Shown: positions 1 through 8,221 of the stretch, in pieces | How positions within the stretch are numbered: the stretch's first letter is position 1 | Layout: the number at the start of each line of letters is the position of its first letter | Assembly (NCBI RefSeq): GCF_000620805.1 | Contig: NZ_KK211187.1 | Span: 653,957 to 717,956, forward strand | Length of the DNA stretch: 64,000 nucleotides | Direction of reading: 5' to 3' | Source: Exiguobacterium undae DSM 14481 | GTDB taxonomy: Bacteria > Bacillota > Bacilli > Exiguobacteriales > Exiguobacteriaceae | The notes under the pieces: model-generated | The model's database searches: none | Told to the model about the DNA's origin: nothing | Seen by the model: the letters and a program-made list of their open reading frames with translations, nothing else | Program-made: the position numbers and the translations under genes

Positions 1-1308
1 GACGGTTCTGGTGTCGCCCGGATTGACGGCTACACGGTCTTTATTCCCGGTGCATTGCCGACAGAGCAAGTGAAAGTGAAAATCACGAAAACGACGAAAT
101 CGTACGGTTTCGGACGGATCATCCGTCAAAAAACGAAGAGTGTCGATCGCGTTGAACCACCTTGCCCGGTCTACAACCAGTGCGGCGGTTGCCAACTGCA
201 ACACCTTTCGTATGAAGCGGAACTGAAATTCAAACACAACCGTGTCCGTGACGCGTTTGCCCGTCTTGCCGGTCTTGAAATTCCGGTCCATGAAACAATC
301 GGCATGGAAGACCCGTGGGGTTACCGCAACAAGGCACAAGTCCCGGTTGCCTTCCAATCGAACAAACTGATGGCTGGTTTTTATCAAAAACGCAGTCACC
401 GCATCATCGACATGGATTACTGCTTGATCCAAAACAAAGAAAATGATGAAGCGATTCAAGCGGTTCGTAAAGTATTGGCCGACTTAAAGGTTCCAGCTTA
501 CGACGAAAAGAAAAACAGCGGTGTCATCCGTCACATCATGGCACGCCACGGATACCATACAAACGAATTGATGATCGTTCTTGTAACGAAGGTCAAACAA
601 TTGCGCGGTGTGGATAAAATCGTCGAAGGCATCTTAAAGGCCGTTCCGAACGTCACATCGATCCAGCACAACATCAATCCGGATGAGACGAACGTCATCT
701 TAGGAAAACGTAACATCGTCCTGCACGGACCAGCCGTCATCCGCGATCAAATCGCCGGATTGACATATGAAATTTCACCGCACTCGTTCTTCCAGGTCAA
801 TCCGTTACAGACGGAAAAACTGTACGGAAAAGCACTCGAGTACGCACAATTGACAGGCAATGAAATCGTCGTTGATGCCTACTGCGGTATCGGTTCGATT
901 TCGTTATCACTGGCCCAACAGGCGAAACACGTCTACGGCATCGAGATGGTTCCACAAGCGATTGACGATGCACGCCGGAACGCAAAAGCAAACGGCATCG
1001 ACAACGTATCGTTTGAATACGGAACTGCAGAAACGGTCATGCCGGCACTTGTTAAAGGCGGCATCAAGCCGGACGTCATCGTCGTCGACCCACCACGTAA
1101 AGGTTGTGACGAAGAATTCTTGCGTGCTGCGGCTGAAGTTGCACCACAACGGATCGTCTACGTCTCATGTAACGCTTCGACGCAAGCGCGTGATGCGAAG
1201 TTGCTTGCTGAGCTTGGCTACAAGCTGATGGAAGTCACACCAGTTGATATGTTCCCGCACACGACGCACGTCGAGAGTGTTGCCTTGTTCGTTCGTGAAG
1301 AAAACTAA
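1..1308 (+). CDS. 23S rRNA (uracil-5-)-methyltransferase, RlmCD/RumA type (5' end outside window)
   Basis: The reading frame is open from base 1, so the start codon lies upstream; the TTG at 55 is internal. The first ~35 visible residues form the end of a TRAM RNA-binding domain (frame reads DGSGVARIDGYTVFIPGALP). Cysteines at visible residues 55, 61 and 64 (CPVYNQCGGC) plus a later DYC fit the iron-sulfur cluster of this family. The SAM site VDAYCGIGSIS, the VVDPPRKG motif and the catalytic cysteine in YVSCNAST follow. The family methylates uracil C5 in 23S rRNA (RlmCD in B. subtilis) or tRNA. The exact target base cannot be told from sequence alone. Confidence 0.93.
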   Translation, partial: DGSGVARIDGYTVFIPGALPTEQVKVKITKTTKSYGFGRIIRQKTKSVDRVEPPCPVYNQCGGCQLQHLSYEAELKFKHNRVRDAFARLAGLEIPVHETIGMEDPWGYRNKAQVPVAFQSNKLMAGFYQKRSHRIIDMDYCLIQNKENDEAIQAVRKVLADLKVPAYDEKKNSGVIRHIMARHGYHTNELMIVLVTKVKQLRGVDKIVEGILKAVPNVTSIQHNINPDETNVILGKRNIVLHGPAVIRDQIAGLTYEISPHSFFQVNPLQTEKLYGKALEYAQLTGNEIVVDAYCGIGSISLSLAQQAKHVYGIEMVPQAIDDARRNAKANGIDNVSFEYGTAETVMPALVKGGIKPDVIVVDPPRKGCDEEFLRAAAEVAPQRIVYVSCNASTQARDAKLLAELGYKLMEVTPVDMFPHTTHVESVALFVREEN

Positions 1309-1322
1309 GAATGATTTATCTC

Positions 1323-1370
1323 AAACTCCTTTTGTTAAACGGTAACCCCGTTACAGCAAAAGGAGTTTTT
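1323..1370 (+). terminator. Rho-independent terminator of the rRNA methyltransferase gene
   Basis: Perfect 12-base arms AAACTCCTTTTG (1323-1334) and CAAAAGGAGTTT (1357-1368), ending in a T run, 15 bases after the stop codon. Confidence 0.85.
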
Positions 1371-1489
1371 AGTTGTCCGTAAATCTTCAAGTATTGAGTC
1401 AGAATCCCAAAAAACATTTTATTTTAAAAATGTGATAAAATGTAAAAAAACCTTTATTTATTCCATTTTGAAGGGGAGTCTGTTCAAGT

Positions 1490-2134
1490 ATGAATCATCA
1501 GAACGTTCAAGCATTTGGTACCTTTATGAAAATCGGTGACCGTATCCATCGGCATGAGACCTACCTGCAATGGGGCGAAGGAACAAATTCACTCGGTGCC
1601 TGTCTGTTGTTGAATCCCGGATCTGCGAAGTTAACGAAACAGTTGGATAAAGTACTCCATACGACTGGGCAAGCGACCGGACCTATTCACGCCAATGACC
1701 CAACGATGAAACAGCTGATACGTATCGTTGAACGTATTCATACTGACCAAAAACCTTTATCAGGGCGTTTCCATTTGTATAATTTATTTCAGCTTCGCCA
1801 TGGTAACAATGTGGAATCCATTCGACACTTCGAAGAATTATCCCGACTTGGAATCTATGATTCAAGTGAGTCGTTTGCTTCTGTTGAAGAATTAAAGATG
1901 CATCCCTGGTTGCTTCTCGGCTGGGGTGTCGAAAACCGGAGATCATGGCTTTATCTCGAACAAGCAAAACAAGAGTGGATGAAACGTGTCCAAGAATCAG
2001 GTGTTCCTTTCTTCGGAAAAGAAAAGCAAGGAACAACAGACTACTATCATCCGTCTCCTCAAAAGGTAACAGATCGAAATGTTCGATTTGAAGAACTTGT
2101 CGAGTTGCATCAAACGAAATTTCGTAAAGATTGA
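1490..2134 (+). CDS. DUF1643-like protein of unknown function
   Basis: A 214-residue soluble protein. The segments LLLNPGSAKL (near residue 45), NDPTMKQLIRI (near 75) and FHLYNLFQLR (near 100) resemble the conserved LNPSTA / DPTI / NLFALR pattern that I associate with DUF1643 proteins; this is recognition by eye. The biochemical role of that family is not known to me. The start is supported by AAGGGGAG at 1471-1478. The next small gene begins 16 bases after its stop, so the two are probably co-transcribed. Confidence 0.7.
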   Translation: MNHQNVQAFGTFMKIGDRIHRHETYLQWGEGTNSLGACLLLNPGSAKLTKQLDKVLHTTGQATGPIHANDPTMKQLIRIVERIHTDQKPLSGRFHLYNLFQLRHGNNVESIRHFEELSRLGIYDSSESFASVEELKMHPWLLLGWGVENRRSWLYLEQAKQEWMKRVQESGVPFFGKEKQGTTDYYHPSPQKVTDRNVRFEELVELHQTKFRKD

Positions 2135-2150
2135 GACAGGAGGAGAAAAC

Positions 2151-2459
2151 GTGGAAACAGTATGGGAAGAAATACTTATATTACGATTTGAAGGTGGACG
2201 TGTCACCTTGATGGGACAGAAACAACCGGACGGACAATGGGTGTTCGTAAAAGAAACGAACGAAGCCGCATTTTTTGATGAAGAAGATGAAGATAATCTG
2301 AACGCCCTTCTTCAGACTAAGTCATCTGTAATCCATAGTTGGGAAGAAGCAATAGAATCGCTAGGAACAGGTTGGGAGAGAAAAAGACCTGCTTATGTTC
2401 ATCCTGAATTTGAAGAATTGGTGCCGAATAAACCACTTCGACGGCGACCGAAAAGATGA
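2151..2459 (+). CDS. Small hypothetical acidic protein
   Basis: A 102-residue protein starting at GTG 2151. AGGAGGAG at 2138-2145 sits just upstream, which makes this start better than the longer in-frame ATG at 2079, which lies inside the preceding gene. Contains the acidic run DEEDEDN mid-protein and a basic C-terminus (RRRPKR). No family recognised. It is closed off by a strong terminator and probably forms a two-gene unit with the DUF1643-like gene. Confidence 0.72.
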   Translation: METVWEEILILRFEGGRVTLMGQKQPDGQWVFVKETNEAAFFDEEDEDNLNALLQTKSSVIHSWEEAIESLGTGWERKRPAYVHPEFEELVPNKPLRRRPKR

Positions 2460-2489
2460 ATTCAGTCGATTTATAATTGAAATGGTGTA

Positions 2490-2548
2490 AAAAAACCTGA
2501 ATGATTTTCTTTTTCTATAGAGAAGAAGAAGCATCATTCAGGTTTTTT
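2490..2548. terminator. Bidirectional terminator
   Basis: Arms AAAACCTGAATGAT (2492-2505) and ATCATTCAGGTTTT (2533-2546) with a purine/pyrimidine-rich loop, a T run on the plus side and an A run on the other. It follows the 102-residue gene. Confidence 0.85.
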
Positions 2549-2583
2549 GTTGCTTAAACCGAAAAAACCAGGCAGGAGTAGAA

Positions 2584-2688
2584 GGGGAGACGCGGACTCC
2601 TGCGGGAAAAGCGAAATAGGTGAGACCCCGTAAGACGTTGATGCGTCGCGGAGGCTCACCTTTCGCCCGCGGAAAGCAACGTCTCCCC
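2584..2688. repeat. Structured intergenic repeat, copy 1 (105 bp)
   Basis: Ends are inverted repeats GGGGAGACG (2584-2592) and CGTCTCCCC (2680-2688). Nested inside are the pairs GCGAAA/TTTCGC (2611-2616 / 2661-2666), GGTGAG/CTCACC (2619-2624 / 2655-2660) and GACG/CGTC (2634-2637 / 2644-2647), so the whole can fold into one long interrupted hairpin. The core CTGCGGGAAAAG recurs in copy 2 near 58.5 kb on the other strand. From general knowledge, similar CTCCTGCGGGA...GTGAGACCCCG...GCCCGCGGAAAG repeats are scattered in Bacillales genomes. No protein is encoded. Confidence 0.75.
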
Positions 2689-2717
2689 TGAGAATCATCC
2701 TATCCTGAGCGATTACT

Positions 2718-3911
2718 TCATTTTTTTCGTGCTGTAAACAAAGTATCAATCACCCGCTGACTCGCCTTTCCGTCATCTAAGCCACAGAATTGCTCTTGAA
2801 ATACTTTGTATTTGTCCGCGTACTGCTTGGATTGTGCTTCAATGTCTTCGATATAGTCGATGACCTGATTACTTTCTTTTAGCAAAGGGCCGGGCACAAC
2901 CGCTTCAAAATCAAAGTAGAATCCGCGTAAGACGGACGCGTATTTCTCCAAATCATACGTAAAGAACAGCATCGGTCGATTCAAATGCGCAAAATCAAAG
3001 AACACGGAGGAGTAATCAGTGATCAGAAGATCGCTGATCAGATAAAGCTCGGCGATGTCGCCGTATGACGAGACGTCATACGCAAAACCGGCATACGCAT
3101 CGAGATCCAGATGTTCAGCAATCAGATAATGCATCCGCAACAACACGATATAGTCCTGACCGAGACGTTCCTGCATCTGTTGTAAATCAAGTTGAAGGTT
3201 AAACCGGTATTGGCCTTTTGTAACGAACTCATCATCGCGCCAGGTTGGTGCATATAAAATGACTTTTTTGTTCGGCGGTACGTCCAATTTCCGCTTGATT
3301 GTCTCTGCCTGTTGATTCCGGTCAGGAGCGTATAAGAGATCATTTCGTGGATAGCCGCTTTCTAGCAGCGTGCCGCTGAAACCGAAGGCACGCTTGAAGA
3401 TCTCGCTTGAGTAGGTATTTGGTGAGAGCAGATAGTCCCACTCCTGTGCCTGCTGATAAAAATTCTTTTTGTATTGTTCGGTCGTCGTTCCTGCCATATG
3501 GACTTCCTCCATATCCAGACCGAGTCGTTTCAAAGGTGTCCCGTGCCACGTCTGGAGATACGTCGTCGCCCGTCGTTTCTTTAAGCTGAGCGGCTGCCGG
3601 GTGTTGAAGATCCAGTACCGTGCACGTGCCATGTAGTAGTAATATTTCGGACTGTTCCGTAAAACCCAGTTCGGACAGGACGCTTTGACATCAGCGGTCG
3701 GTTCCTTCGCAAAAATCCAGACGAGTGTCAGTTCCGGACGTTGCCTTTTAAGCGTTTGATACAGTGCTTTCGGATTGTCGGAGTAGCCGCGTCCTAAAAA
3801 ACTTTCGAACAACACCAGATTTTTTTGAATCGGCAGTTTTTGAAACAGACGGTAGAGCAGTAATCCTTTATGAATTTTTTTGCGGCGAATCGTCGTAAGT
3901 AACTGTGTCAT
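2718..3911 (-). CDS. CDP-glycerol glycerophosphotransferase family protein (TagB/TagF type)
   Basis: A 397-residue protein whose whole length fits the glycerol/ribitol-phosphate transferase domain of teichoic acid synthesis. The motif TWHGTPLKRLG (near residues 120-130), the SGYPRND segment (near 190), APTWRDDEF (near 220) and the late ITDYSSVFFDFA (near 300) are the usual landmarks. It would transfer glycerol-3-phosphate (or a related polyol phosphate) from its CDP carrier to a lipid-linked acceptor at the inner face of the membrane. It lacks a long N-terminal extension, so a primase/TagB-like or short polymerase role is possible. tagO lies about 34 kb away in this window. Confidence 0.88.
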   Translation of the reverse strand: MTQLLTTIRRKKIHKGLLLYRLFQKLPIQKNLVLFESFLGRGYSDNPKALYQTLKRQRPELTLVWIFAKEPTADVKASCPNWVLRNSPKYYYYMARARYWIFNTRQPLSLKKRRATTYLQTWHGTPLKRLGLDMEEVHMAGTTTEQYKKNFYQQAQEWDYLLSPNTYSSEIFKRAFGFSGTLLESGYPRNDLLYAPDRNQQAETIKRKLDVPPNKKVILYAPTWRDDEFVTKGQYRFNLQLDLQQMQERLGQDYIVLLRMHYLIAEHLDLDAYAGFAYDVSSYGDIAELYLISDLLITDYSSVFFDFAHLNRPMLFFTYDLEKYASVLRGFYFDFEAVVPGPLLKESNQVIDYIEDIEAQSKQYADKYKVFQEQFCGLDDGKASQRVIDTLFTARKK

Positions 3912-3935
3912 GTAAGGCTCCTTCTAAAAGTAAAC

Positions 3936-5090
3936 TTAAAAATGATGTTGTCTGTAGTGCGTCGGCGTCTCACCCGTCGTCTGTTTAAAGGCTTGGCTGA
4001 AGTGGCTTTGACTCGAGAAATGCAGCTTGTTGGAGATCGTCAGTAACGAATCATCCGTCGAACGCAGCAACCGTTTGGCTTCCCGAATCCGTTCGCGAAT
4101 CACATAACGGGCGAGCGGAAGACCGGTCTCTTCTTTAAAGAGGACAGACAAGTAGTTTGATGAGACGTGAATCGCTTGGCTGATCGATGAGACGGACAAG
4201 GGATCATACAGATGTTGCTGGATGTAACGGATGGCGGCTAAAACATGCGGCGAATGGCGGAGTTCTTGAATCTGTTTAACCGCTTCCGCAAAACTGACGG
4301 TGATCCGGACATGACGATTTCTCAGTTCGGAAATACTTGTTGCGGCTTCGATCGACTCAATCATCCGGTCACTGAGCATGAAGGCTTCATCCGGTTCAAG
4401 CCCACCTGTAATGGCGGCGCGGGCACTTAACAACACGGTACCGAGCAGCAGGTTTTTTTCGGCGCGTAACGGCTGATGACGGGCCAGCGAACCGAATTCT
4501 CCGTAGGCGGGCAGGGAATAGGTCGTCGCCAAGCGTTCACTTTGTCCGGAGGCAATCCATTCGATGATTTGTTGTTCCCGCTCCCAGGCTTTAATGTAGG
4601 CCGTTGTCGCCGTATGGGGCGGCACATCAGCGATTAACGGAATTTCCGGATCATCGCTTTCGGATTCCGTCCGGATATCACGCGCGACCAACTGTTGACC
4701 GGTCAACAACCGGTAGACCAAGTGGGCGCAATCGATCAGCCGATTTTCGGTCGTCCGCGTCAATGATTTATAAAATTGATGGAAGGTCTCGTCCTGAATG
4801 TGTGCGCGAAACAGCGCGGACTGCAGTAAAACAGGACCGATCCGGTATTGTCCTTGATCGAGTACAGGAATGAACAAATAAGCCGTTCCATCTTTTAACG
4901 TATACAACAACGGCGTCGTATCCGGCGTCGGCCATTCCTGTTCAATGGCAAGCTGGCTCGGATGGACCGGCGCAGCAGGGCGAATCGGTAAAGTGTCTCC
5001 TGACGACGATTGATACGACACGAAAAAACCAGTCGTTCCGTACAGATTTTCTGCGGTTTGGATTAAATCCTCCTGGTGCAAGGTCGGCAC
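3936..5090 (-). CDS. AraC-family transcriptional regulator
   Basis: A 384-residue protein. The last ~100 residues hold the two helix-turn-helix motifs of AraC proteins (LSVSSISQAIHVSSNYLSVL, then LLTISNKLHFSSQSHFSQAF with the G-TPTHYR ending). The first ~280 residues are a sensor region that I cannot assign to a family. Start is GTG at 5090 with AAAGGAGGG just upstream. It is read in the same direction as, and 24 bases before, the glycerophosphotransferase gene, so the two may share a transcript. Ligand and targets are unknown. Confidence 0.9.
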   Translation of the reverse strand: MPTLHQEDLIQTAENLYGTTGFFVSYQSSSGDTLPIRPAAPVHPSQLAIEQEWPTPDTTPLLYTLKDGTAYLFIPVLDQGQYRIGPVLLQSALFRAHIQDETFHQFYKSLTRTTENRLIDCAHLVYRLLTGQQLVARDIRTESESDDPEIPLIADVPPHTATTAYIKAWEREQQIIEWIASGQSERLATTYSLPAYGEFGSLARHQPLRAEKNLLLGTVLLSARAAITGGLEPDEAFMLSDRMIESIEAATSISELRNRHVRITVSFAEAVKQIQELRHSPHVLAAIRYIQQHLYDPLSVSSISQAIHVSSNYLSVLFKEETGLPLARYVIRERIREAKRLLRSTDDSLLTISNKLHFSSQSHFSQAFKQTTGETPTHYRQHHF

Positions 5091-5189
5091 TTCAATCCCT
5101 CCTTTCTCTAGAAACGTGTTGCTTCCAGTTTACGTCGTGTCTTGTCGATTGTATAGCAAGAATGAATCGTTAAAGATTAAACAGAAATG

Positions 5190-5237
5190 AAAACAGACAT
5201 CACCTACCCGAGAATCGGAGAGGTCGATGTCTGTTCG
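5190..5237 (-). terminator. Terminator of the chemoreceptor gene
   Basis: Arms AACAGACATC (5192-5201) and GATGTCTGTT (5226-5235); read on the minus strand the stem ends in GTTTT just after the stop codon of the chemoreceptor gene. Confidence 0.75.
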
Positions 5238-5248
5238 TTTGAAATCCA

Positions 5249-7495
5249 TTAACGATCGGGTTGATCTTCGTCGGCGCGCGTTTCCGGCTGCACCGTCAAG
5301 TCATCTTCAGAAAAATCAGTTGCGGAGGATACGTTCTCATCGAGTGATGCGACGGCTGCTTCTTCGTAAGCCAGCGCGTCCGGTTCAAGCGATTCTGTGC
5401 GTAGTGTGCTGTCATCTGGAACGGTCGTCTCATCCAATTGGAAGTCAATCGTCAAGGAGTGGAGTTCCGTTGCGATCTGTGCCAAATGGGATGCCGCCGT
5501 CGTGACGGCTTCGATTGTGGCATTCGTTTCCTGGATGCTCGCGGCACTCGTCTCGATTCCGGCTGCGTTCTCCTCCGTCAACGCGAGGATCGTTCCCATG
5601 GCGTCCGACACGTCTTCCGTCGCTGTCGTCAAGGCACGGATATCGCCCGTCAACGACTCCGTCCGTTTCGAGACGTGTTGGACAGAACCGGCAATCTGTT
5701 CAAAATCGACTCCCGTCGTCTTGACGGATTCAAGGGATTGTTTTAAGTCATCCATGACACCGTTCATCGCACCCATTGCCGTTTGGGTTTCGTGCTGAAT
5801 GTTATCGAGCAACTGTTTGATTTGTTTGGCTGATTGATCACTTTCTTCCGCAAGTTTCCGGACTTCACTTGCGACGACGGCAAAACCACGTCCTTGTTCA
5901 CCGACACGGGCAGCTTCGATCGCGGCATTTAATGCCAGCAGATTCGTCTGACTCGAAATGGCCTGTAAGGTTCCGAGAATCTTCCCGATTTCATCCGATC
6001 GTTTCCCGAGGAAGTCGGAGGTATTTTGAATTTCTTGCTCCAGTGAATCGGAATGCTGCAACAAATCCGTGATGGTTTGCTTCGTCAACGAACTGCCGCG
6101 TGTCGCAGCATCTGCGACTGTAGCGACCTCGAGTAATGTTTCAGAAGCCGCGGCCTGCATCGCGATGGATCGTTCCTTCACGCCGTAGACAGCATGAGAA
6201 GAGCGTTCCGCCTGTTTGGTTTGTGTCTCACCGGCAGCTGCGATCTCTTCCATCGTTTGTCCAATTTGAACGGATGCATTTTGAACGTGAGTCGCATTCG
6301 ACGATAAGTCCTGCGAAGCATCGCGGACGGTTCCGGCAGATTGGGTCATCGCCGTAATCGTTTGACGTAACTTATGACGCATCGCATCAAAGTTTTCGCC
6401 GAGGTCGGATAATTCATCACGAATCAATCGTTTTGGACGGACTGTCGTCCGTAAGTCACCGTTCGCGATGGCCAGTGCTTCGCTGCGAAGACCAGACAAT
6501 GGACGGTTAATCGACCGACCAATCAACCAGGCGATCAGCGTTGCCAGTGCAATCGCAATGACGAAATTAATCAAGGACTGGGTGAGCATCGCATCTTTTG
6601 GTGCATACAACGAAGCGTAGTCGAGAACGACGGCTAATTTAAAGCCGGTCTTGGAAGACAGTTGCCAGATGACGACAGATTTTTTGCCGTTGACGTCCAT
6701 GATGGCAGAACCGGATTCTTGGCTGATCATTTGTTTGGGTGCTGCAAAGTAGGCGTTGCCGTTTTCACGCAGTTGATCCACTTTTTTGAAGAAGTAATTT
6801 TTATTCGGGTGGGTGACGATTTTGCCGTCCTTCGTGTAACTGAACACGAAACCGTCTTGACCGATCTCAATCCGTTTCATGTCTTCGGACAGCCGATCAA
6901 CACTTTTATAAACGGATAATACACCTTTGATGTTGGCTTGATCGTCCAGCGTCGCTTTGGAGAAACCGATGACCGATAATTTGGTCGCTTCATCGTAATA
7001 CGGTTCGCTCATCGCAACGGTGCTTGAATTTTCGAGTGCTTGTGTGTACCAGATTTCCTTGCGGGGATCATAACCCGATGCCGCGTCTTGTTTCGGCCAG
7101 TTCAGATAACCACCGTCAACGTCCGCATATTGAACGAAAGAGTTCTCAATCTTAGACGAACCGTACTTTTCAAGGATGCTGTAGATGTCTTTTGCTTTTT
7201 GGGAAGGCAGTTCGGTTGATGTGGGTGCGGCACTTGGTTTTATGTAGTTGGGTAATTGCCCATTGGCACGGTTGAAGGGAAGACCTGCGAGTAAGGTCGT
7301 ATCTTTTTTCGTGTCATCGATGATCCGTGAAAATGATTGTTCCAGTTGTTTTAAGGCTGTCTGCGACGTTGAGTCGACGAGACGTTCGACCGTCTGACTC
7401 GTCTGATCATACGAAAACCAGGTCGAGACGCCTAAAGTAAGAGCGGGTAATAAAATAAGTCCAATAAAGAGCCGACGTGTAATCGGAAGGCGCAT
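5249..7495 (-). CDS. Methyl-accepting chemotaxis protein
   Basis: A 748-residue transmembrane chemoreceptor. TM1 is at about residues 8-28, an extracellular dCache-like sensor at 30-295 (with YDPRKEIWY and the later [20 protein letters not shown] typical of this fold), TM2 at about 305-325, and a HAMP region after it. The cytoplasmic coiled coil has the signalling tip [20 protein letters not shown] followed by [20 protein letters not shown], which contacts CheA/CheW. After the coiled coil comes an acidic, probably disordered tail of about 60 residues, which is longer than usual. Ligand cannot be predicted. No chemotaxis kinase genes lie nearby. Confidence 0.95.
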   Translation of the reverse strand: MRLPITRRLFIGLILLPALTLGVSTWFSYDQTSQTVERLVDSTSQTALKQLEQSFSRIIDDTKKDTTLLAGLPFNRANGQLPNYIKPSAAPTSTELPSQKAKDIYSILEKYGSSKIENSFVQYADVDGGYLNWPKQDAASGYDPRKEIWYTQALENSSTVAMSEPYYDEATKLSVIGFSKATLDDQANIKGVLSVYKSVDRLSEDMKRIEIGQDGFVFSYTKDGKIVTHPNKNYFFKKVDQLRENGNAYFAAPKQMISQESGSAIMDVNGKKSVVIWQLSSKTGFKLAVVLDYASLYAPKDAMLTQSLINFVIAIALATLIAWLIGRSINRPLSGLRSEALAIANGDLRTTVRPKRLIRDELSDLGENFDAMRHKLRQTITAMTQSAGTVRDASQDLSSNATHVQNASVQIGQTMEEIAAAGETQTKQAERSSHAVYGVKERSIAMQAAASETLLEVATVADAATRGSSLTKQTITDLLQHSDSLEQEIQNTSDFLGKRSDEIGKILGTLQAISSQTNLLALNAAIEAARVGEQGRGFAVVASEVRKLAEESDQSAKQIKQLLDNIQHETQTAMGAMNGVMDDLKQSLESVKTTGVDFEQIAGSVQHVSKRTESLTGDIRALTTATEDVSDAMGTILALTEENAAGIETSAASIQETNATIEAVTTAASHLAQIATELHSLTIDFQLDETTVPDDSTLRTESLEPDALAYEEAAVASLDENVSSATDFSEDDLTVQPETRADEDQPDR

Positions 7496-7672
7496 ATGTA
7501 ATTCTCCTATCTTTTGAAATAGTCTTTAAAATCTGTCTATTCTGATTATCGGAAGGGTAGTACTAAATATGAAGGAATTGTGGGGAGATTTTCATGATTT
7601 GGGAACTGAACGTAACCAGAGTTCATGATAAAATAGAAGAGGTGTCACAGAGTGGCTAGGGAGGAACCAGAA

Positions 7673-8095
7673 ATGAATATCGCTTTTTTCTTATTACCAA
7701 AAGACGAAGTCAAATACTTAGATCCGGAGTCAACGGTCAGACAAGCACTGGAAAAGATGAAACATCATCGTTTCACATCGGTCCCACTCGTTGACGATAA
7801 AGGAAAATATGCAGGAACCCTGACGGAAGGGGATGTCCTGTGGGCACTGGAAAAAAATCTGGAACATGCGGATTATGACCATGTCTTGCAGACACGTTTG
7901 ACGGACATTAAACAACGTGTCCGGTACAAGCCGGTTTCGATTACGGCACAGATGGAAGAGATGATTGAAGTCATCACCGATCAGAATTTCGTACCGGTGA
8001 TTGATGACGGCAGACACTTCATCGGAATCATCCGCCGGCGTGATATCATCGATTATTTTGCGAAAAAAGTCGCCCGCGAAAACGTCGAATATTAA
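7673..8095 (+). CDS. CBS-domain protein
   Basis: A 140-residue protein made of two CBS motifs (about residues 8-60 and 75-135; SVPLVDDKGKYAGTLTEGDV and VPVIDDGRHFIGIIRRRDII). Such pairs usually bind adenine nucleotides and sense energy or second-messenger state; no effector domain is attached. ATG 7673 is chosen over the upstream in-frame GTG 7652 because AGGGAGGA (7658-7665) sits at proper distance before it and would otherwise be coding. It is a monocistronic unit with its own terminator. Confidence 0.9.
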   Translation: MNIAFFLLPKDEVKYLDPESTVRQALEKMKHHRFTSVPLVDDKGKYAGTLTEGDVLWALEKNLEHADYDHVLQTRLTDIKQRVRYKPVSITAQMEEMIEVITDQNFVPVIDDGRHFIGIIRRRDIIDYFAKKVARENVEY

Positions 8096-8106
8096 AATCT
8101 AGTATT

Positions 8107-8149
8107 AAAAGCACTTATTTTCACGAAATGTGAGGATGAGTGCTTTTAT
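8107..8149 (+). terminator. Terminator of the CBS-protein gene
   Basis: Outer arms AAAAGCACT (8107-8115) and AGTGCTTTT (8139-8147), with an inner TCAC/GTGA pair. Confidence 0.7.
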
Positions 8150-8221
8150 TGACCCATTTTGACTTCACGAATCGTTGTCGCAAGACGATATAGAAGCATA
8201 ATGACAATTAGGGAGGACGAT

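Noticed and set aside
7546-7567. Possible sigma-D promoter for the chemoreceptor gene (TTCCGATAA on the minus strand)
   Set aside because: The only TAAA-like partner is about ten bases away, too close for sigma-D; the -10 also has mismatches.
8159-8221. Sigma-D-like GACGATAT at 8186-8193 before the first EAL gene
   Set aside because: One mismatch in the -10 and no TAAA at the needed distance; a sigma-A reading is equally possible.
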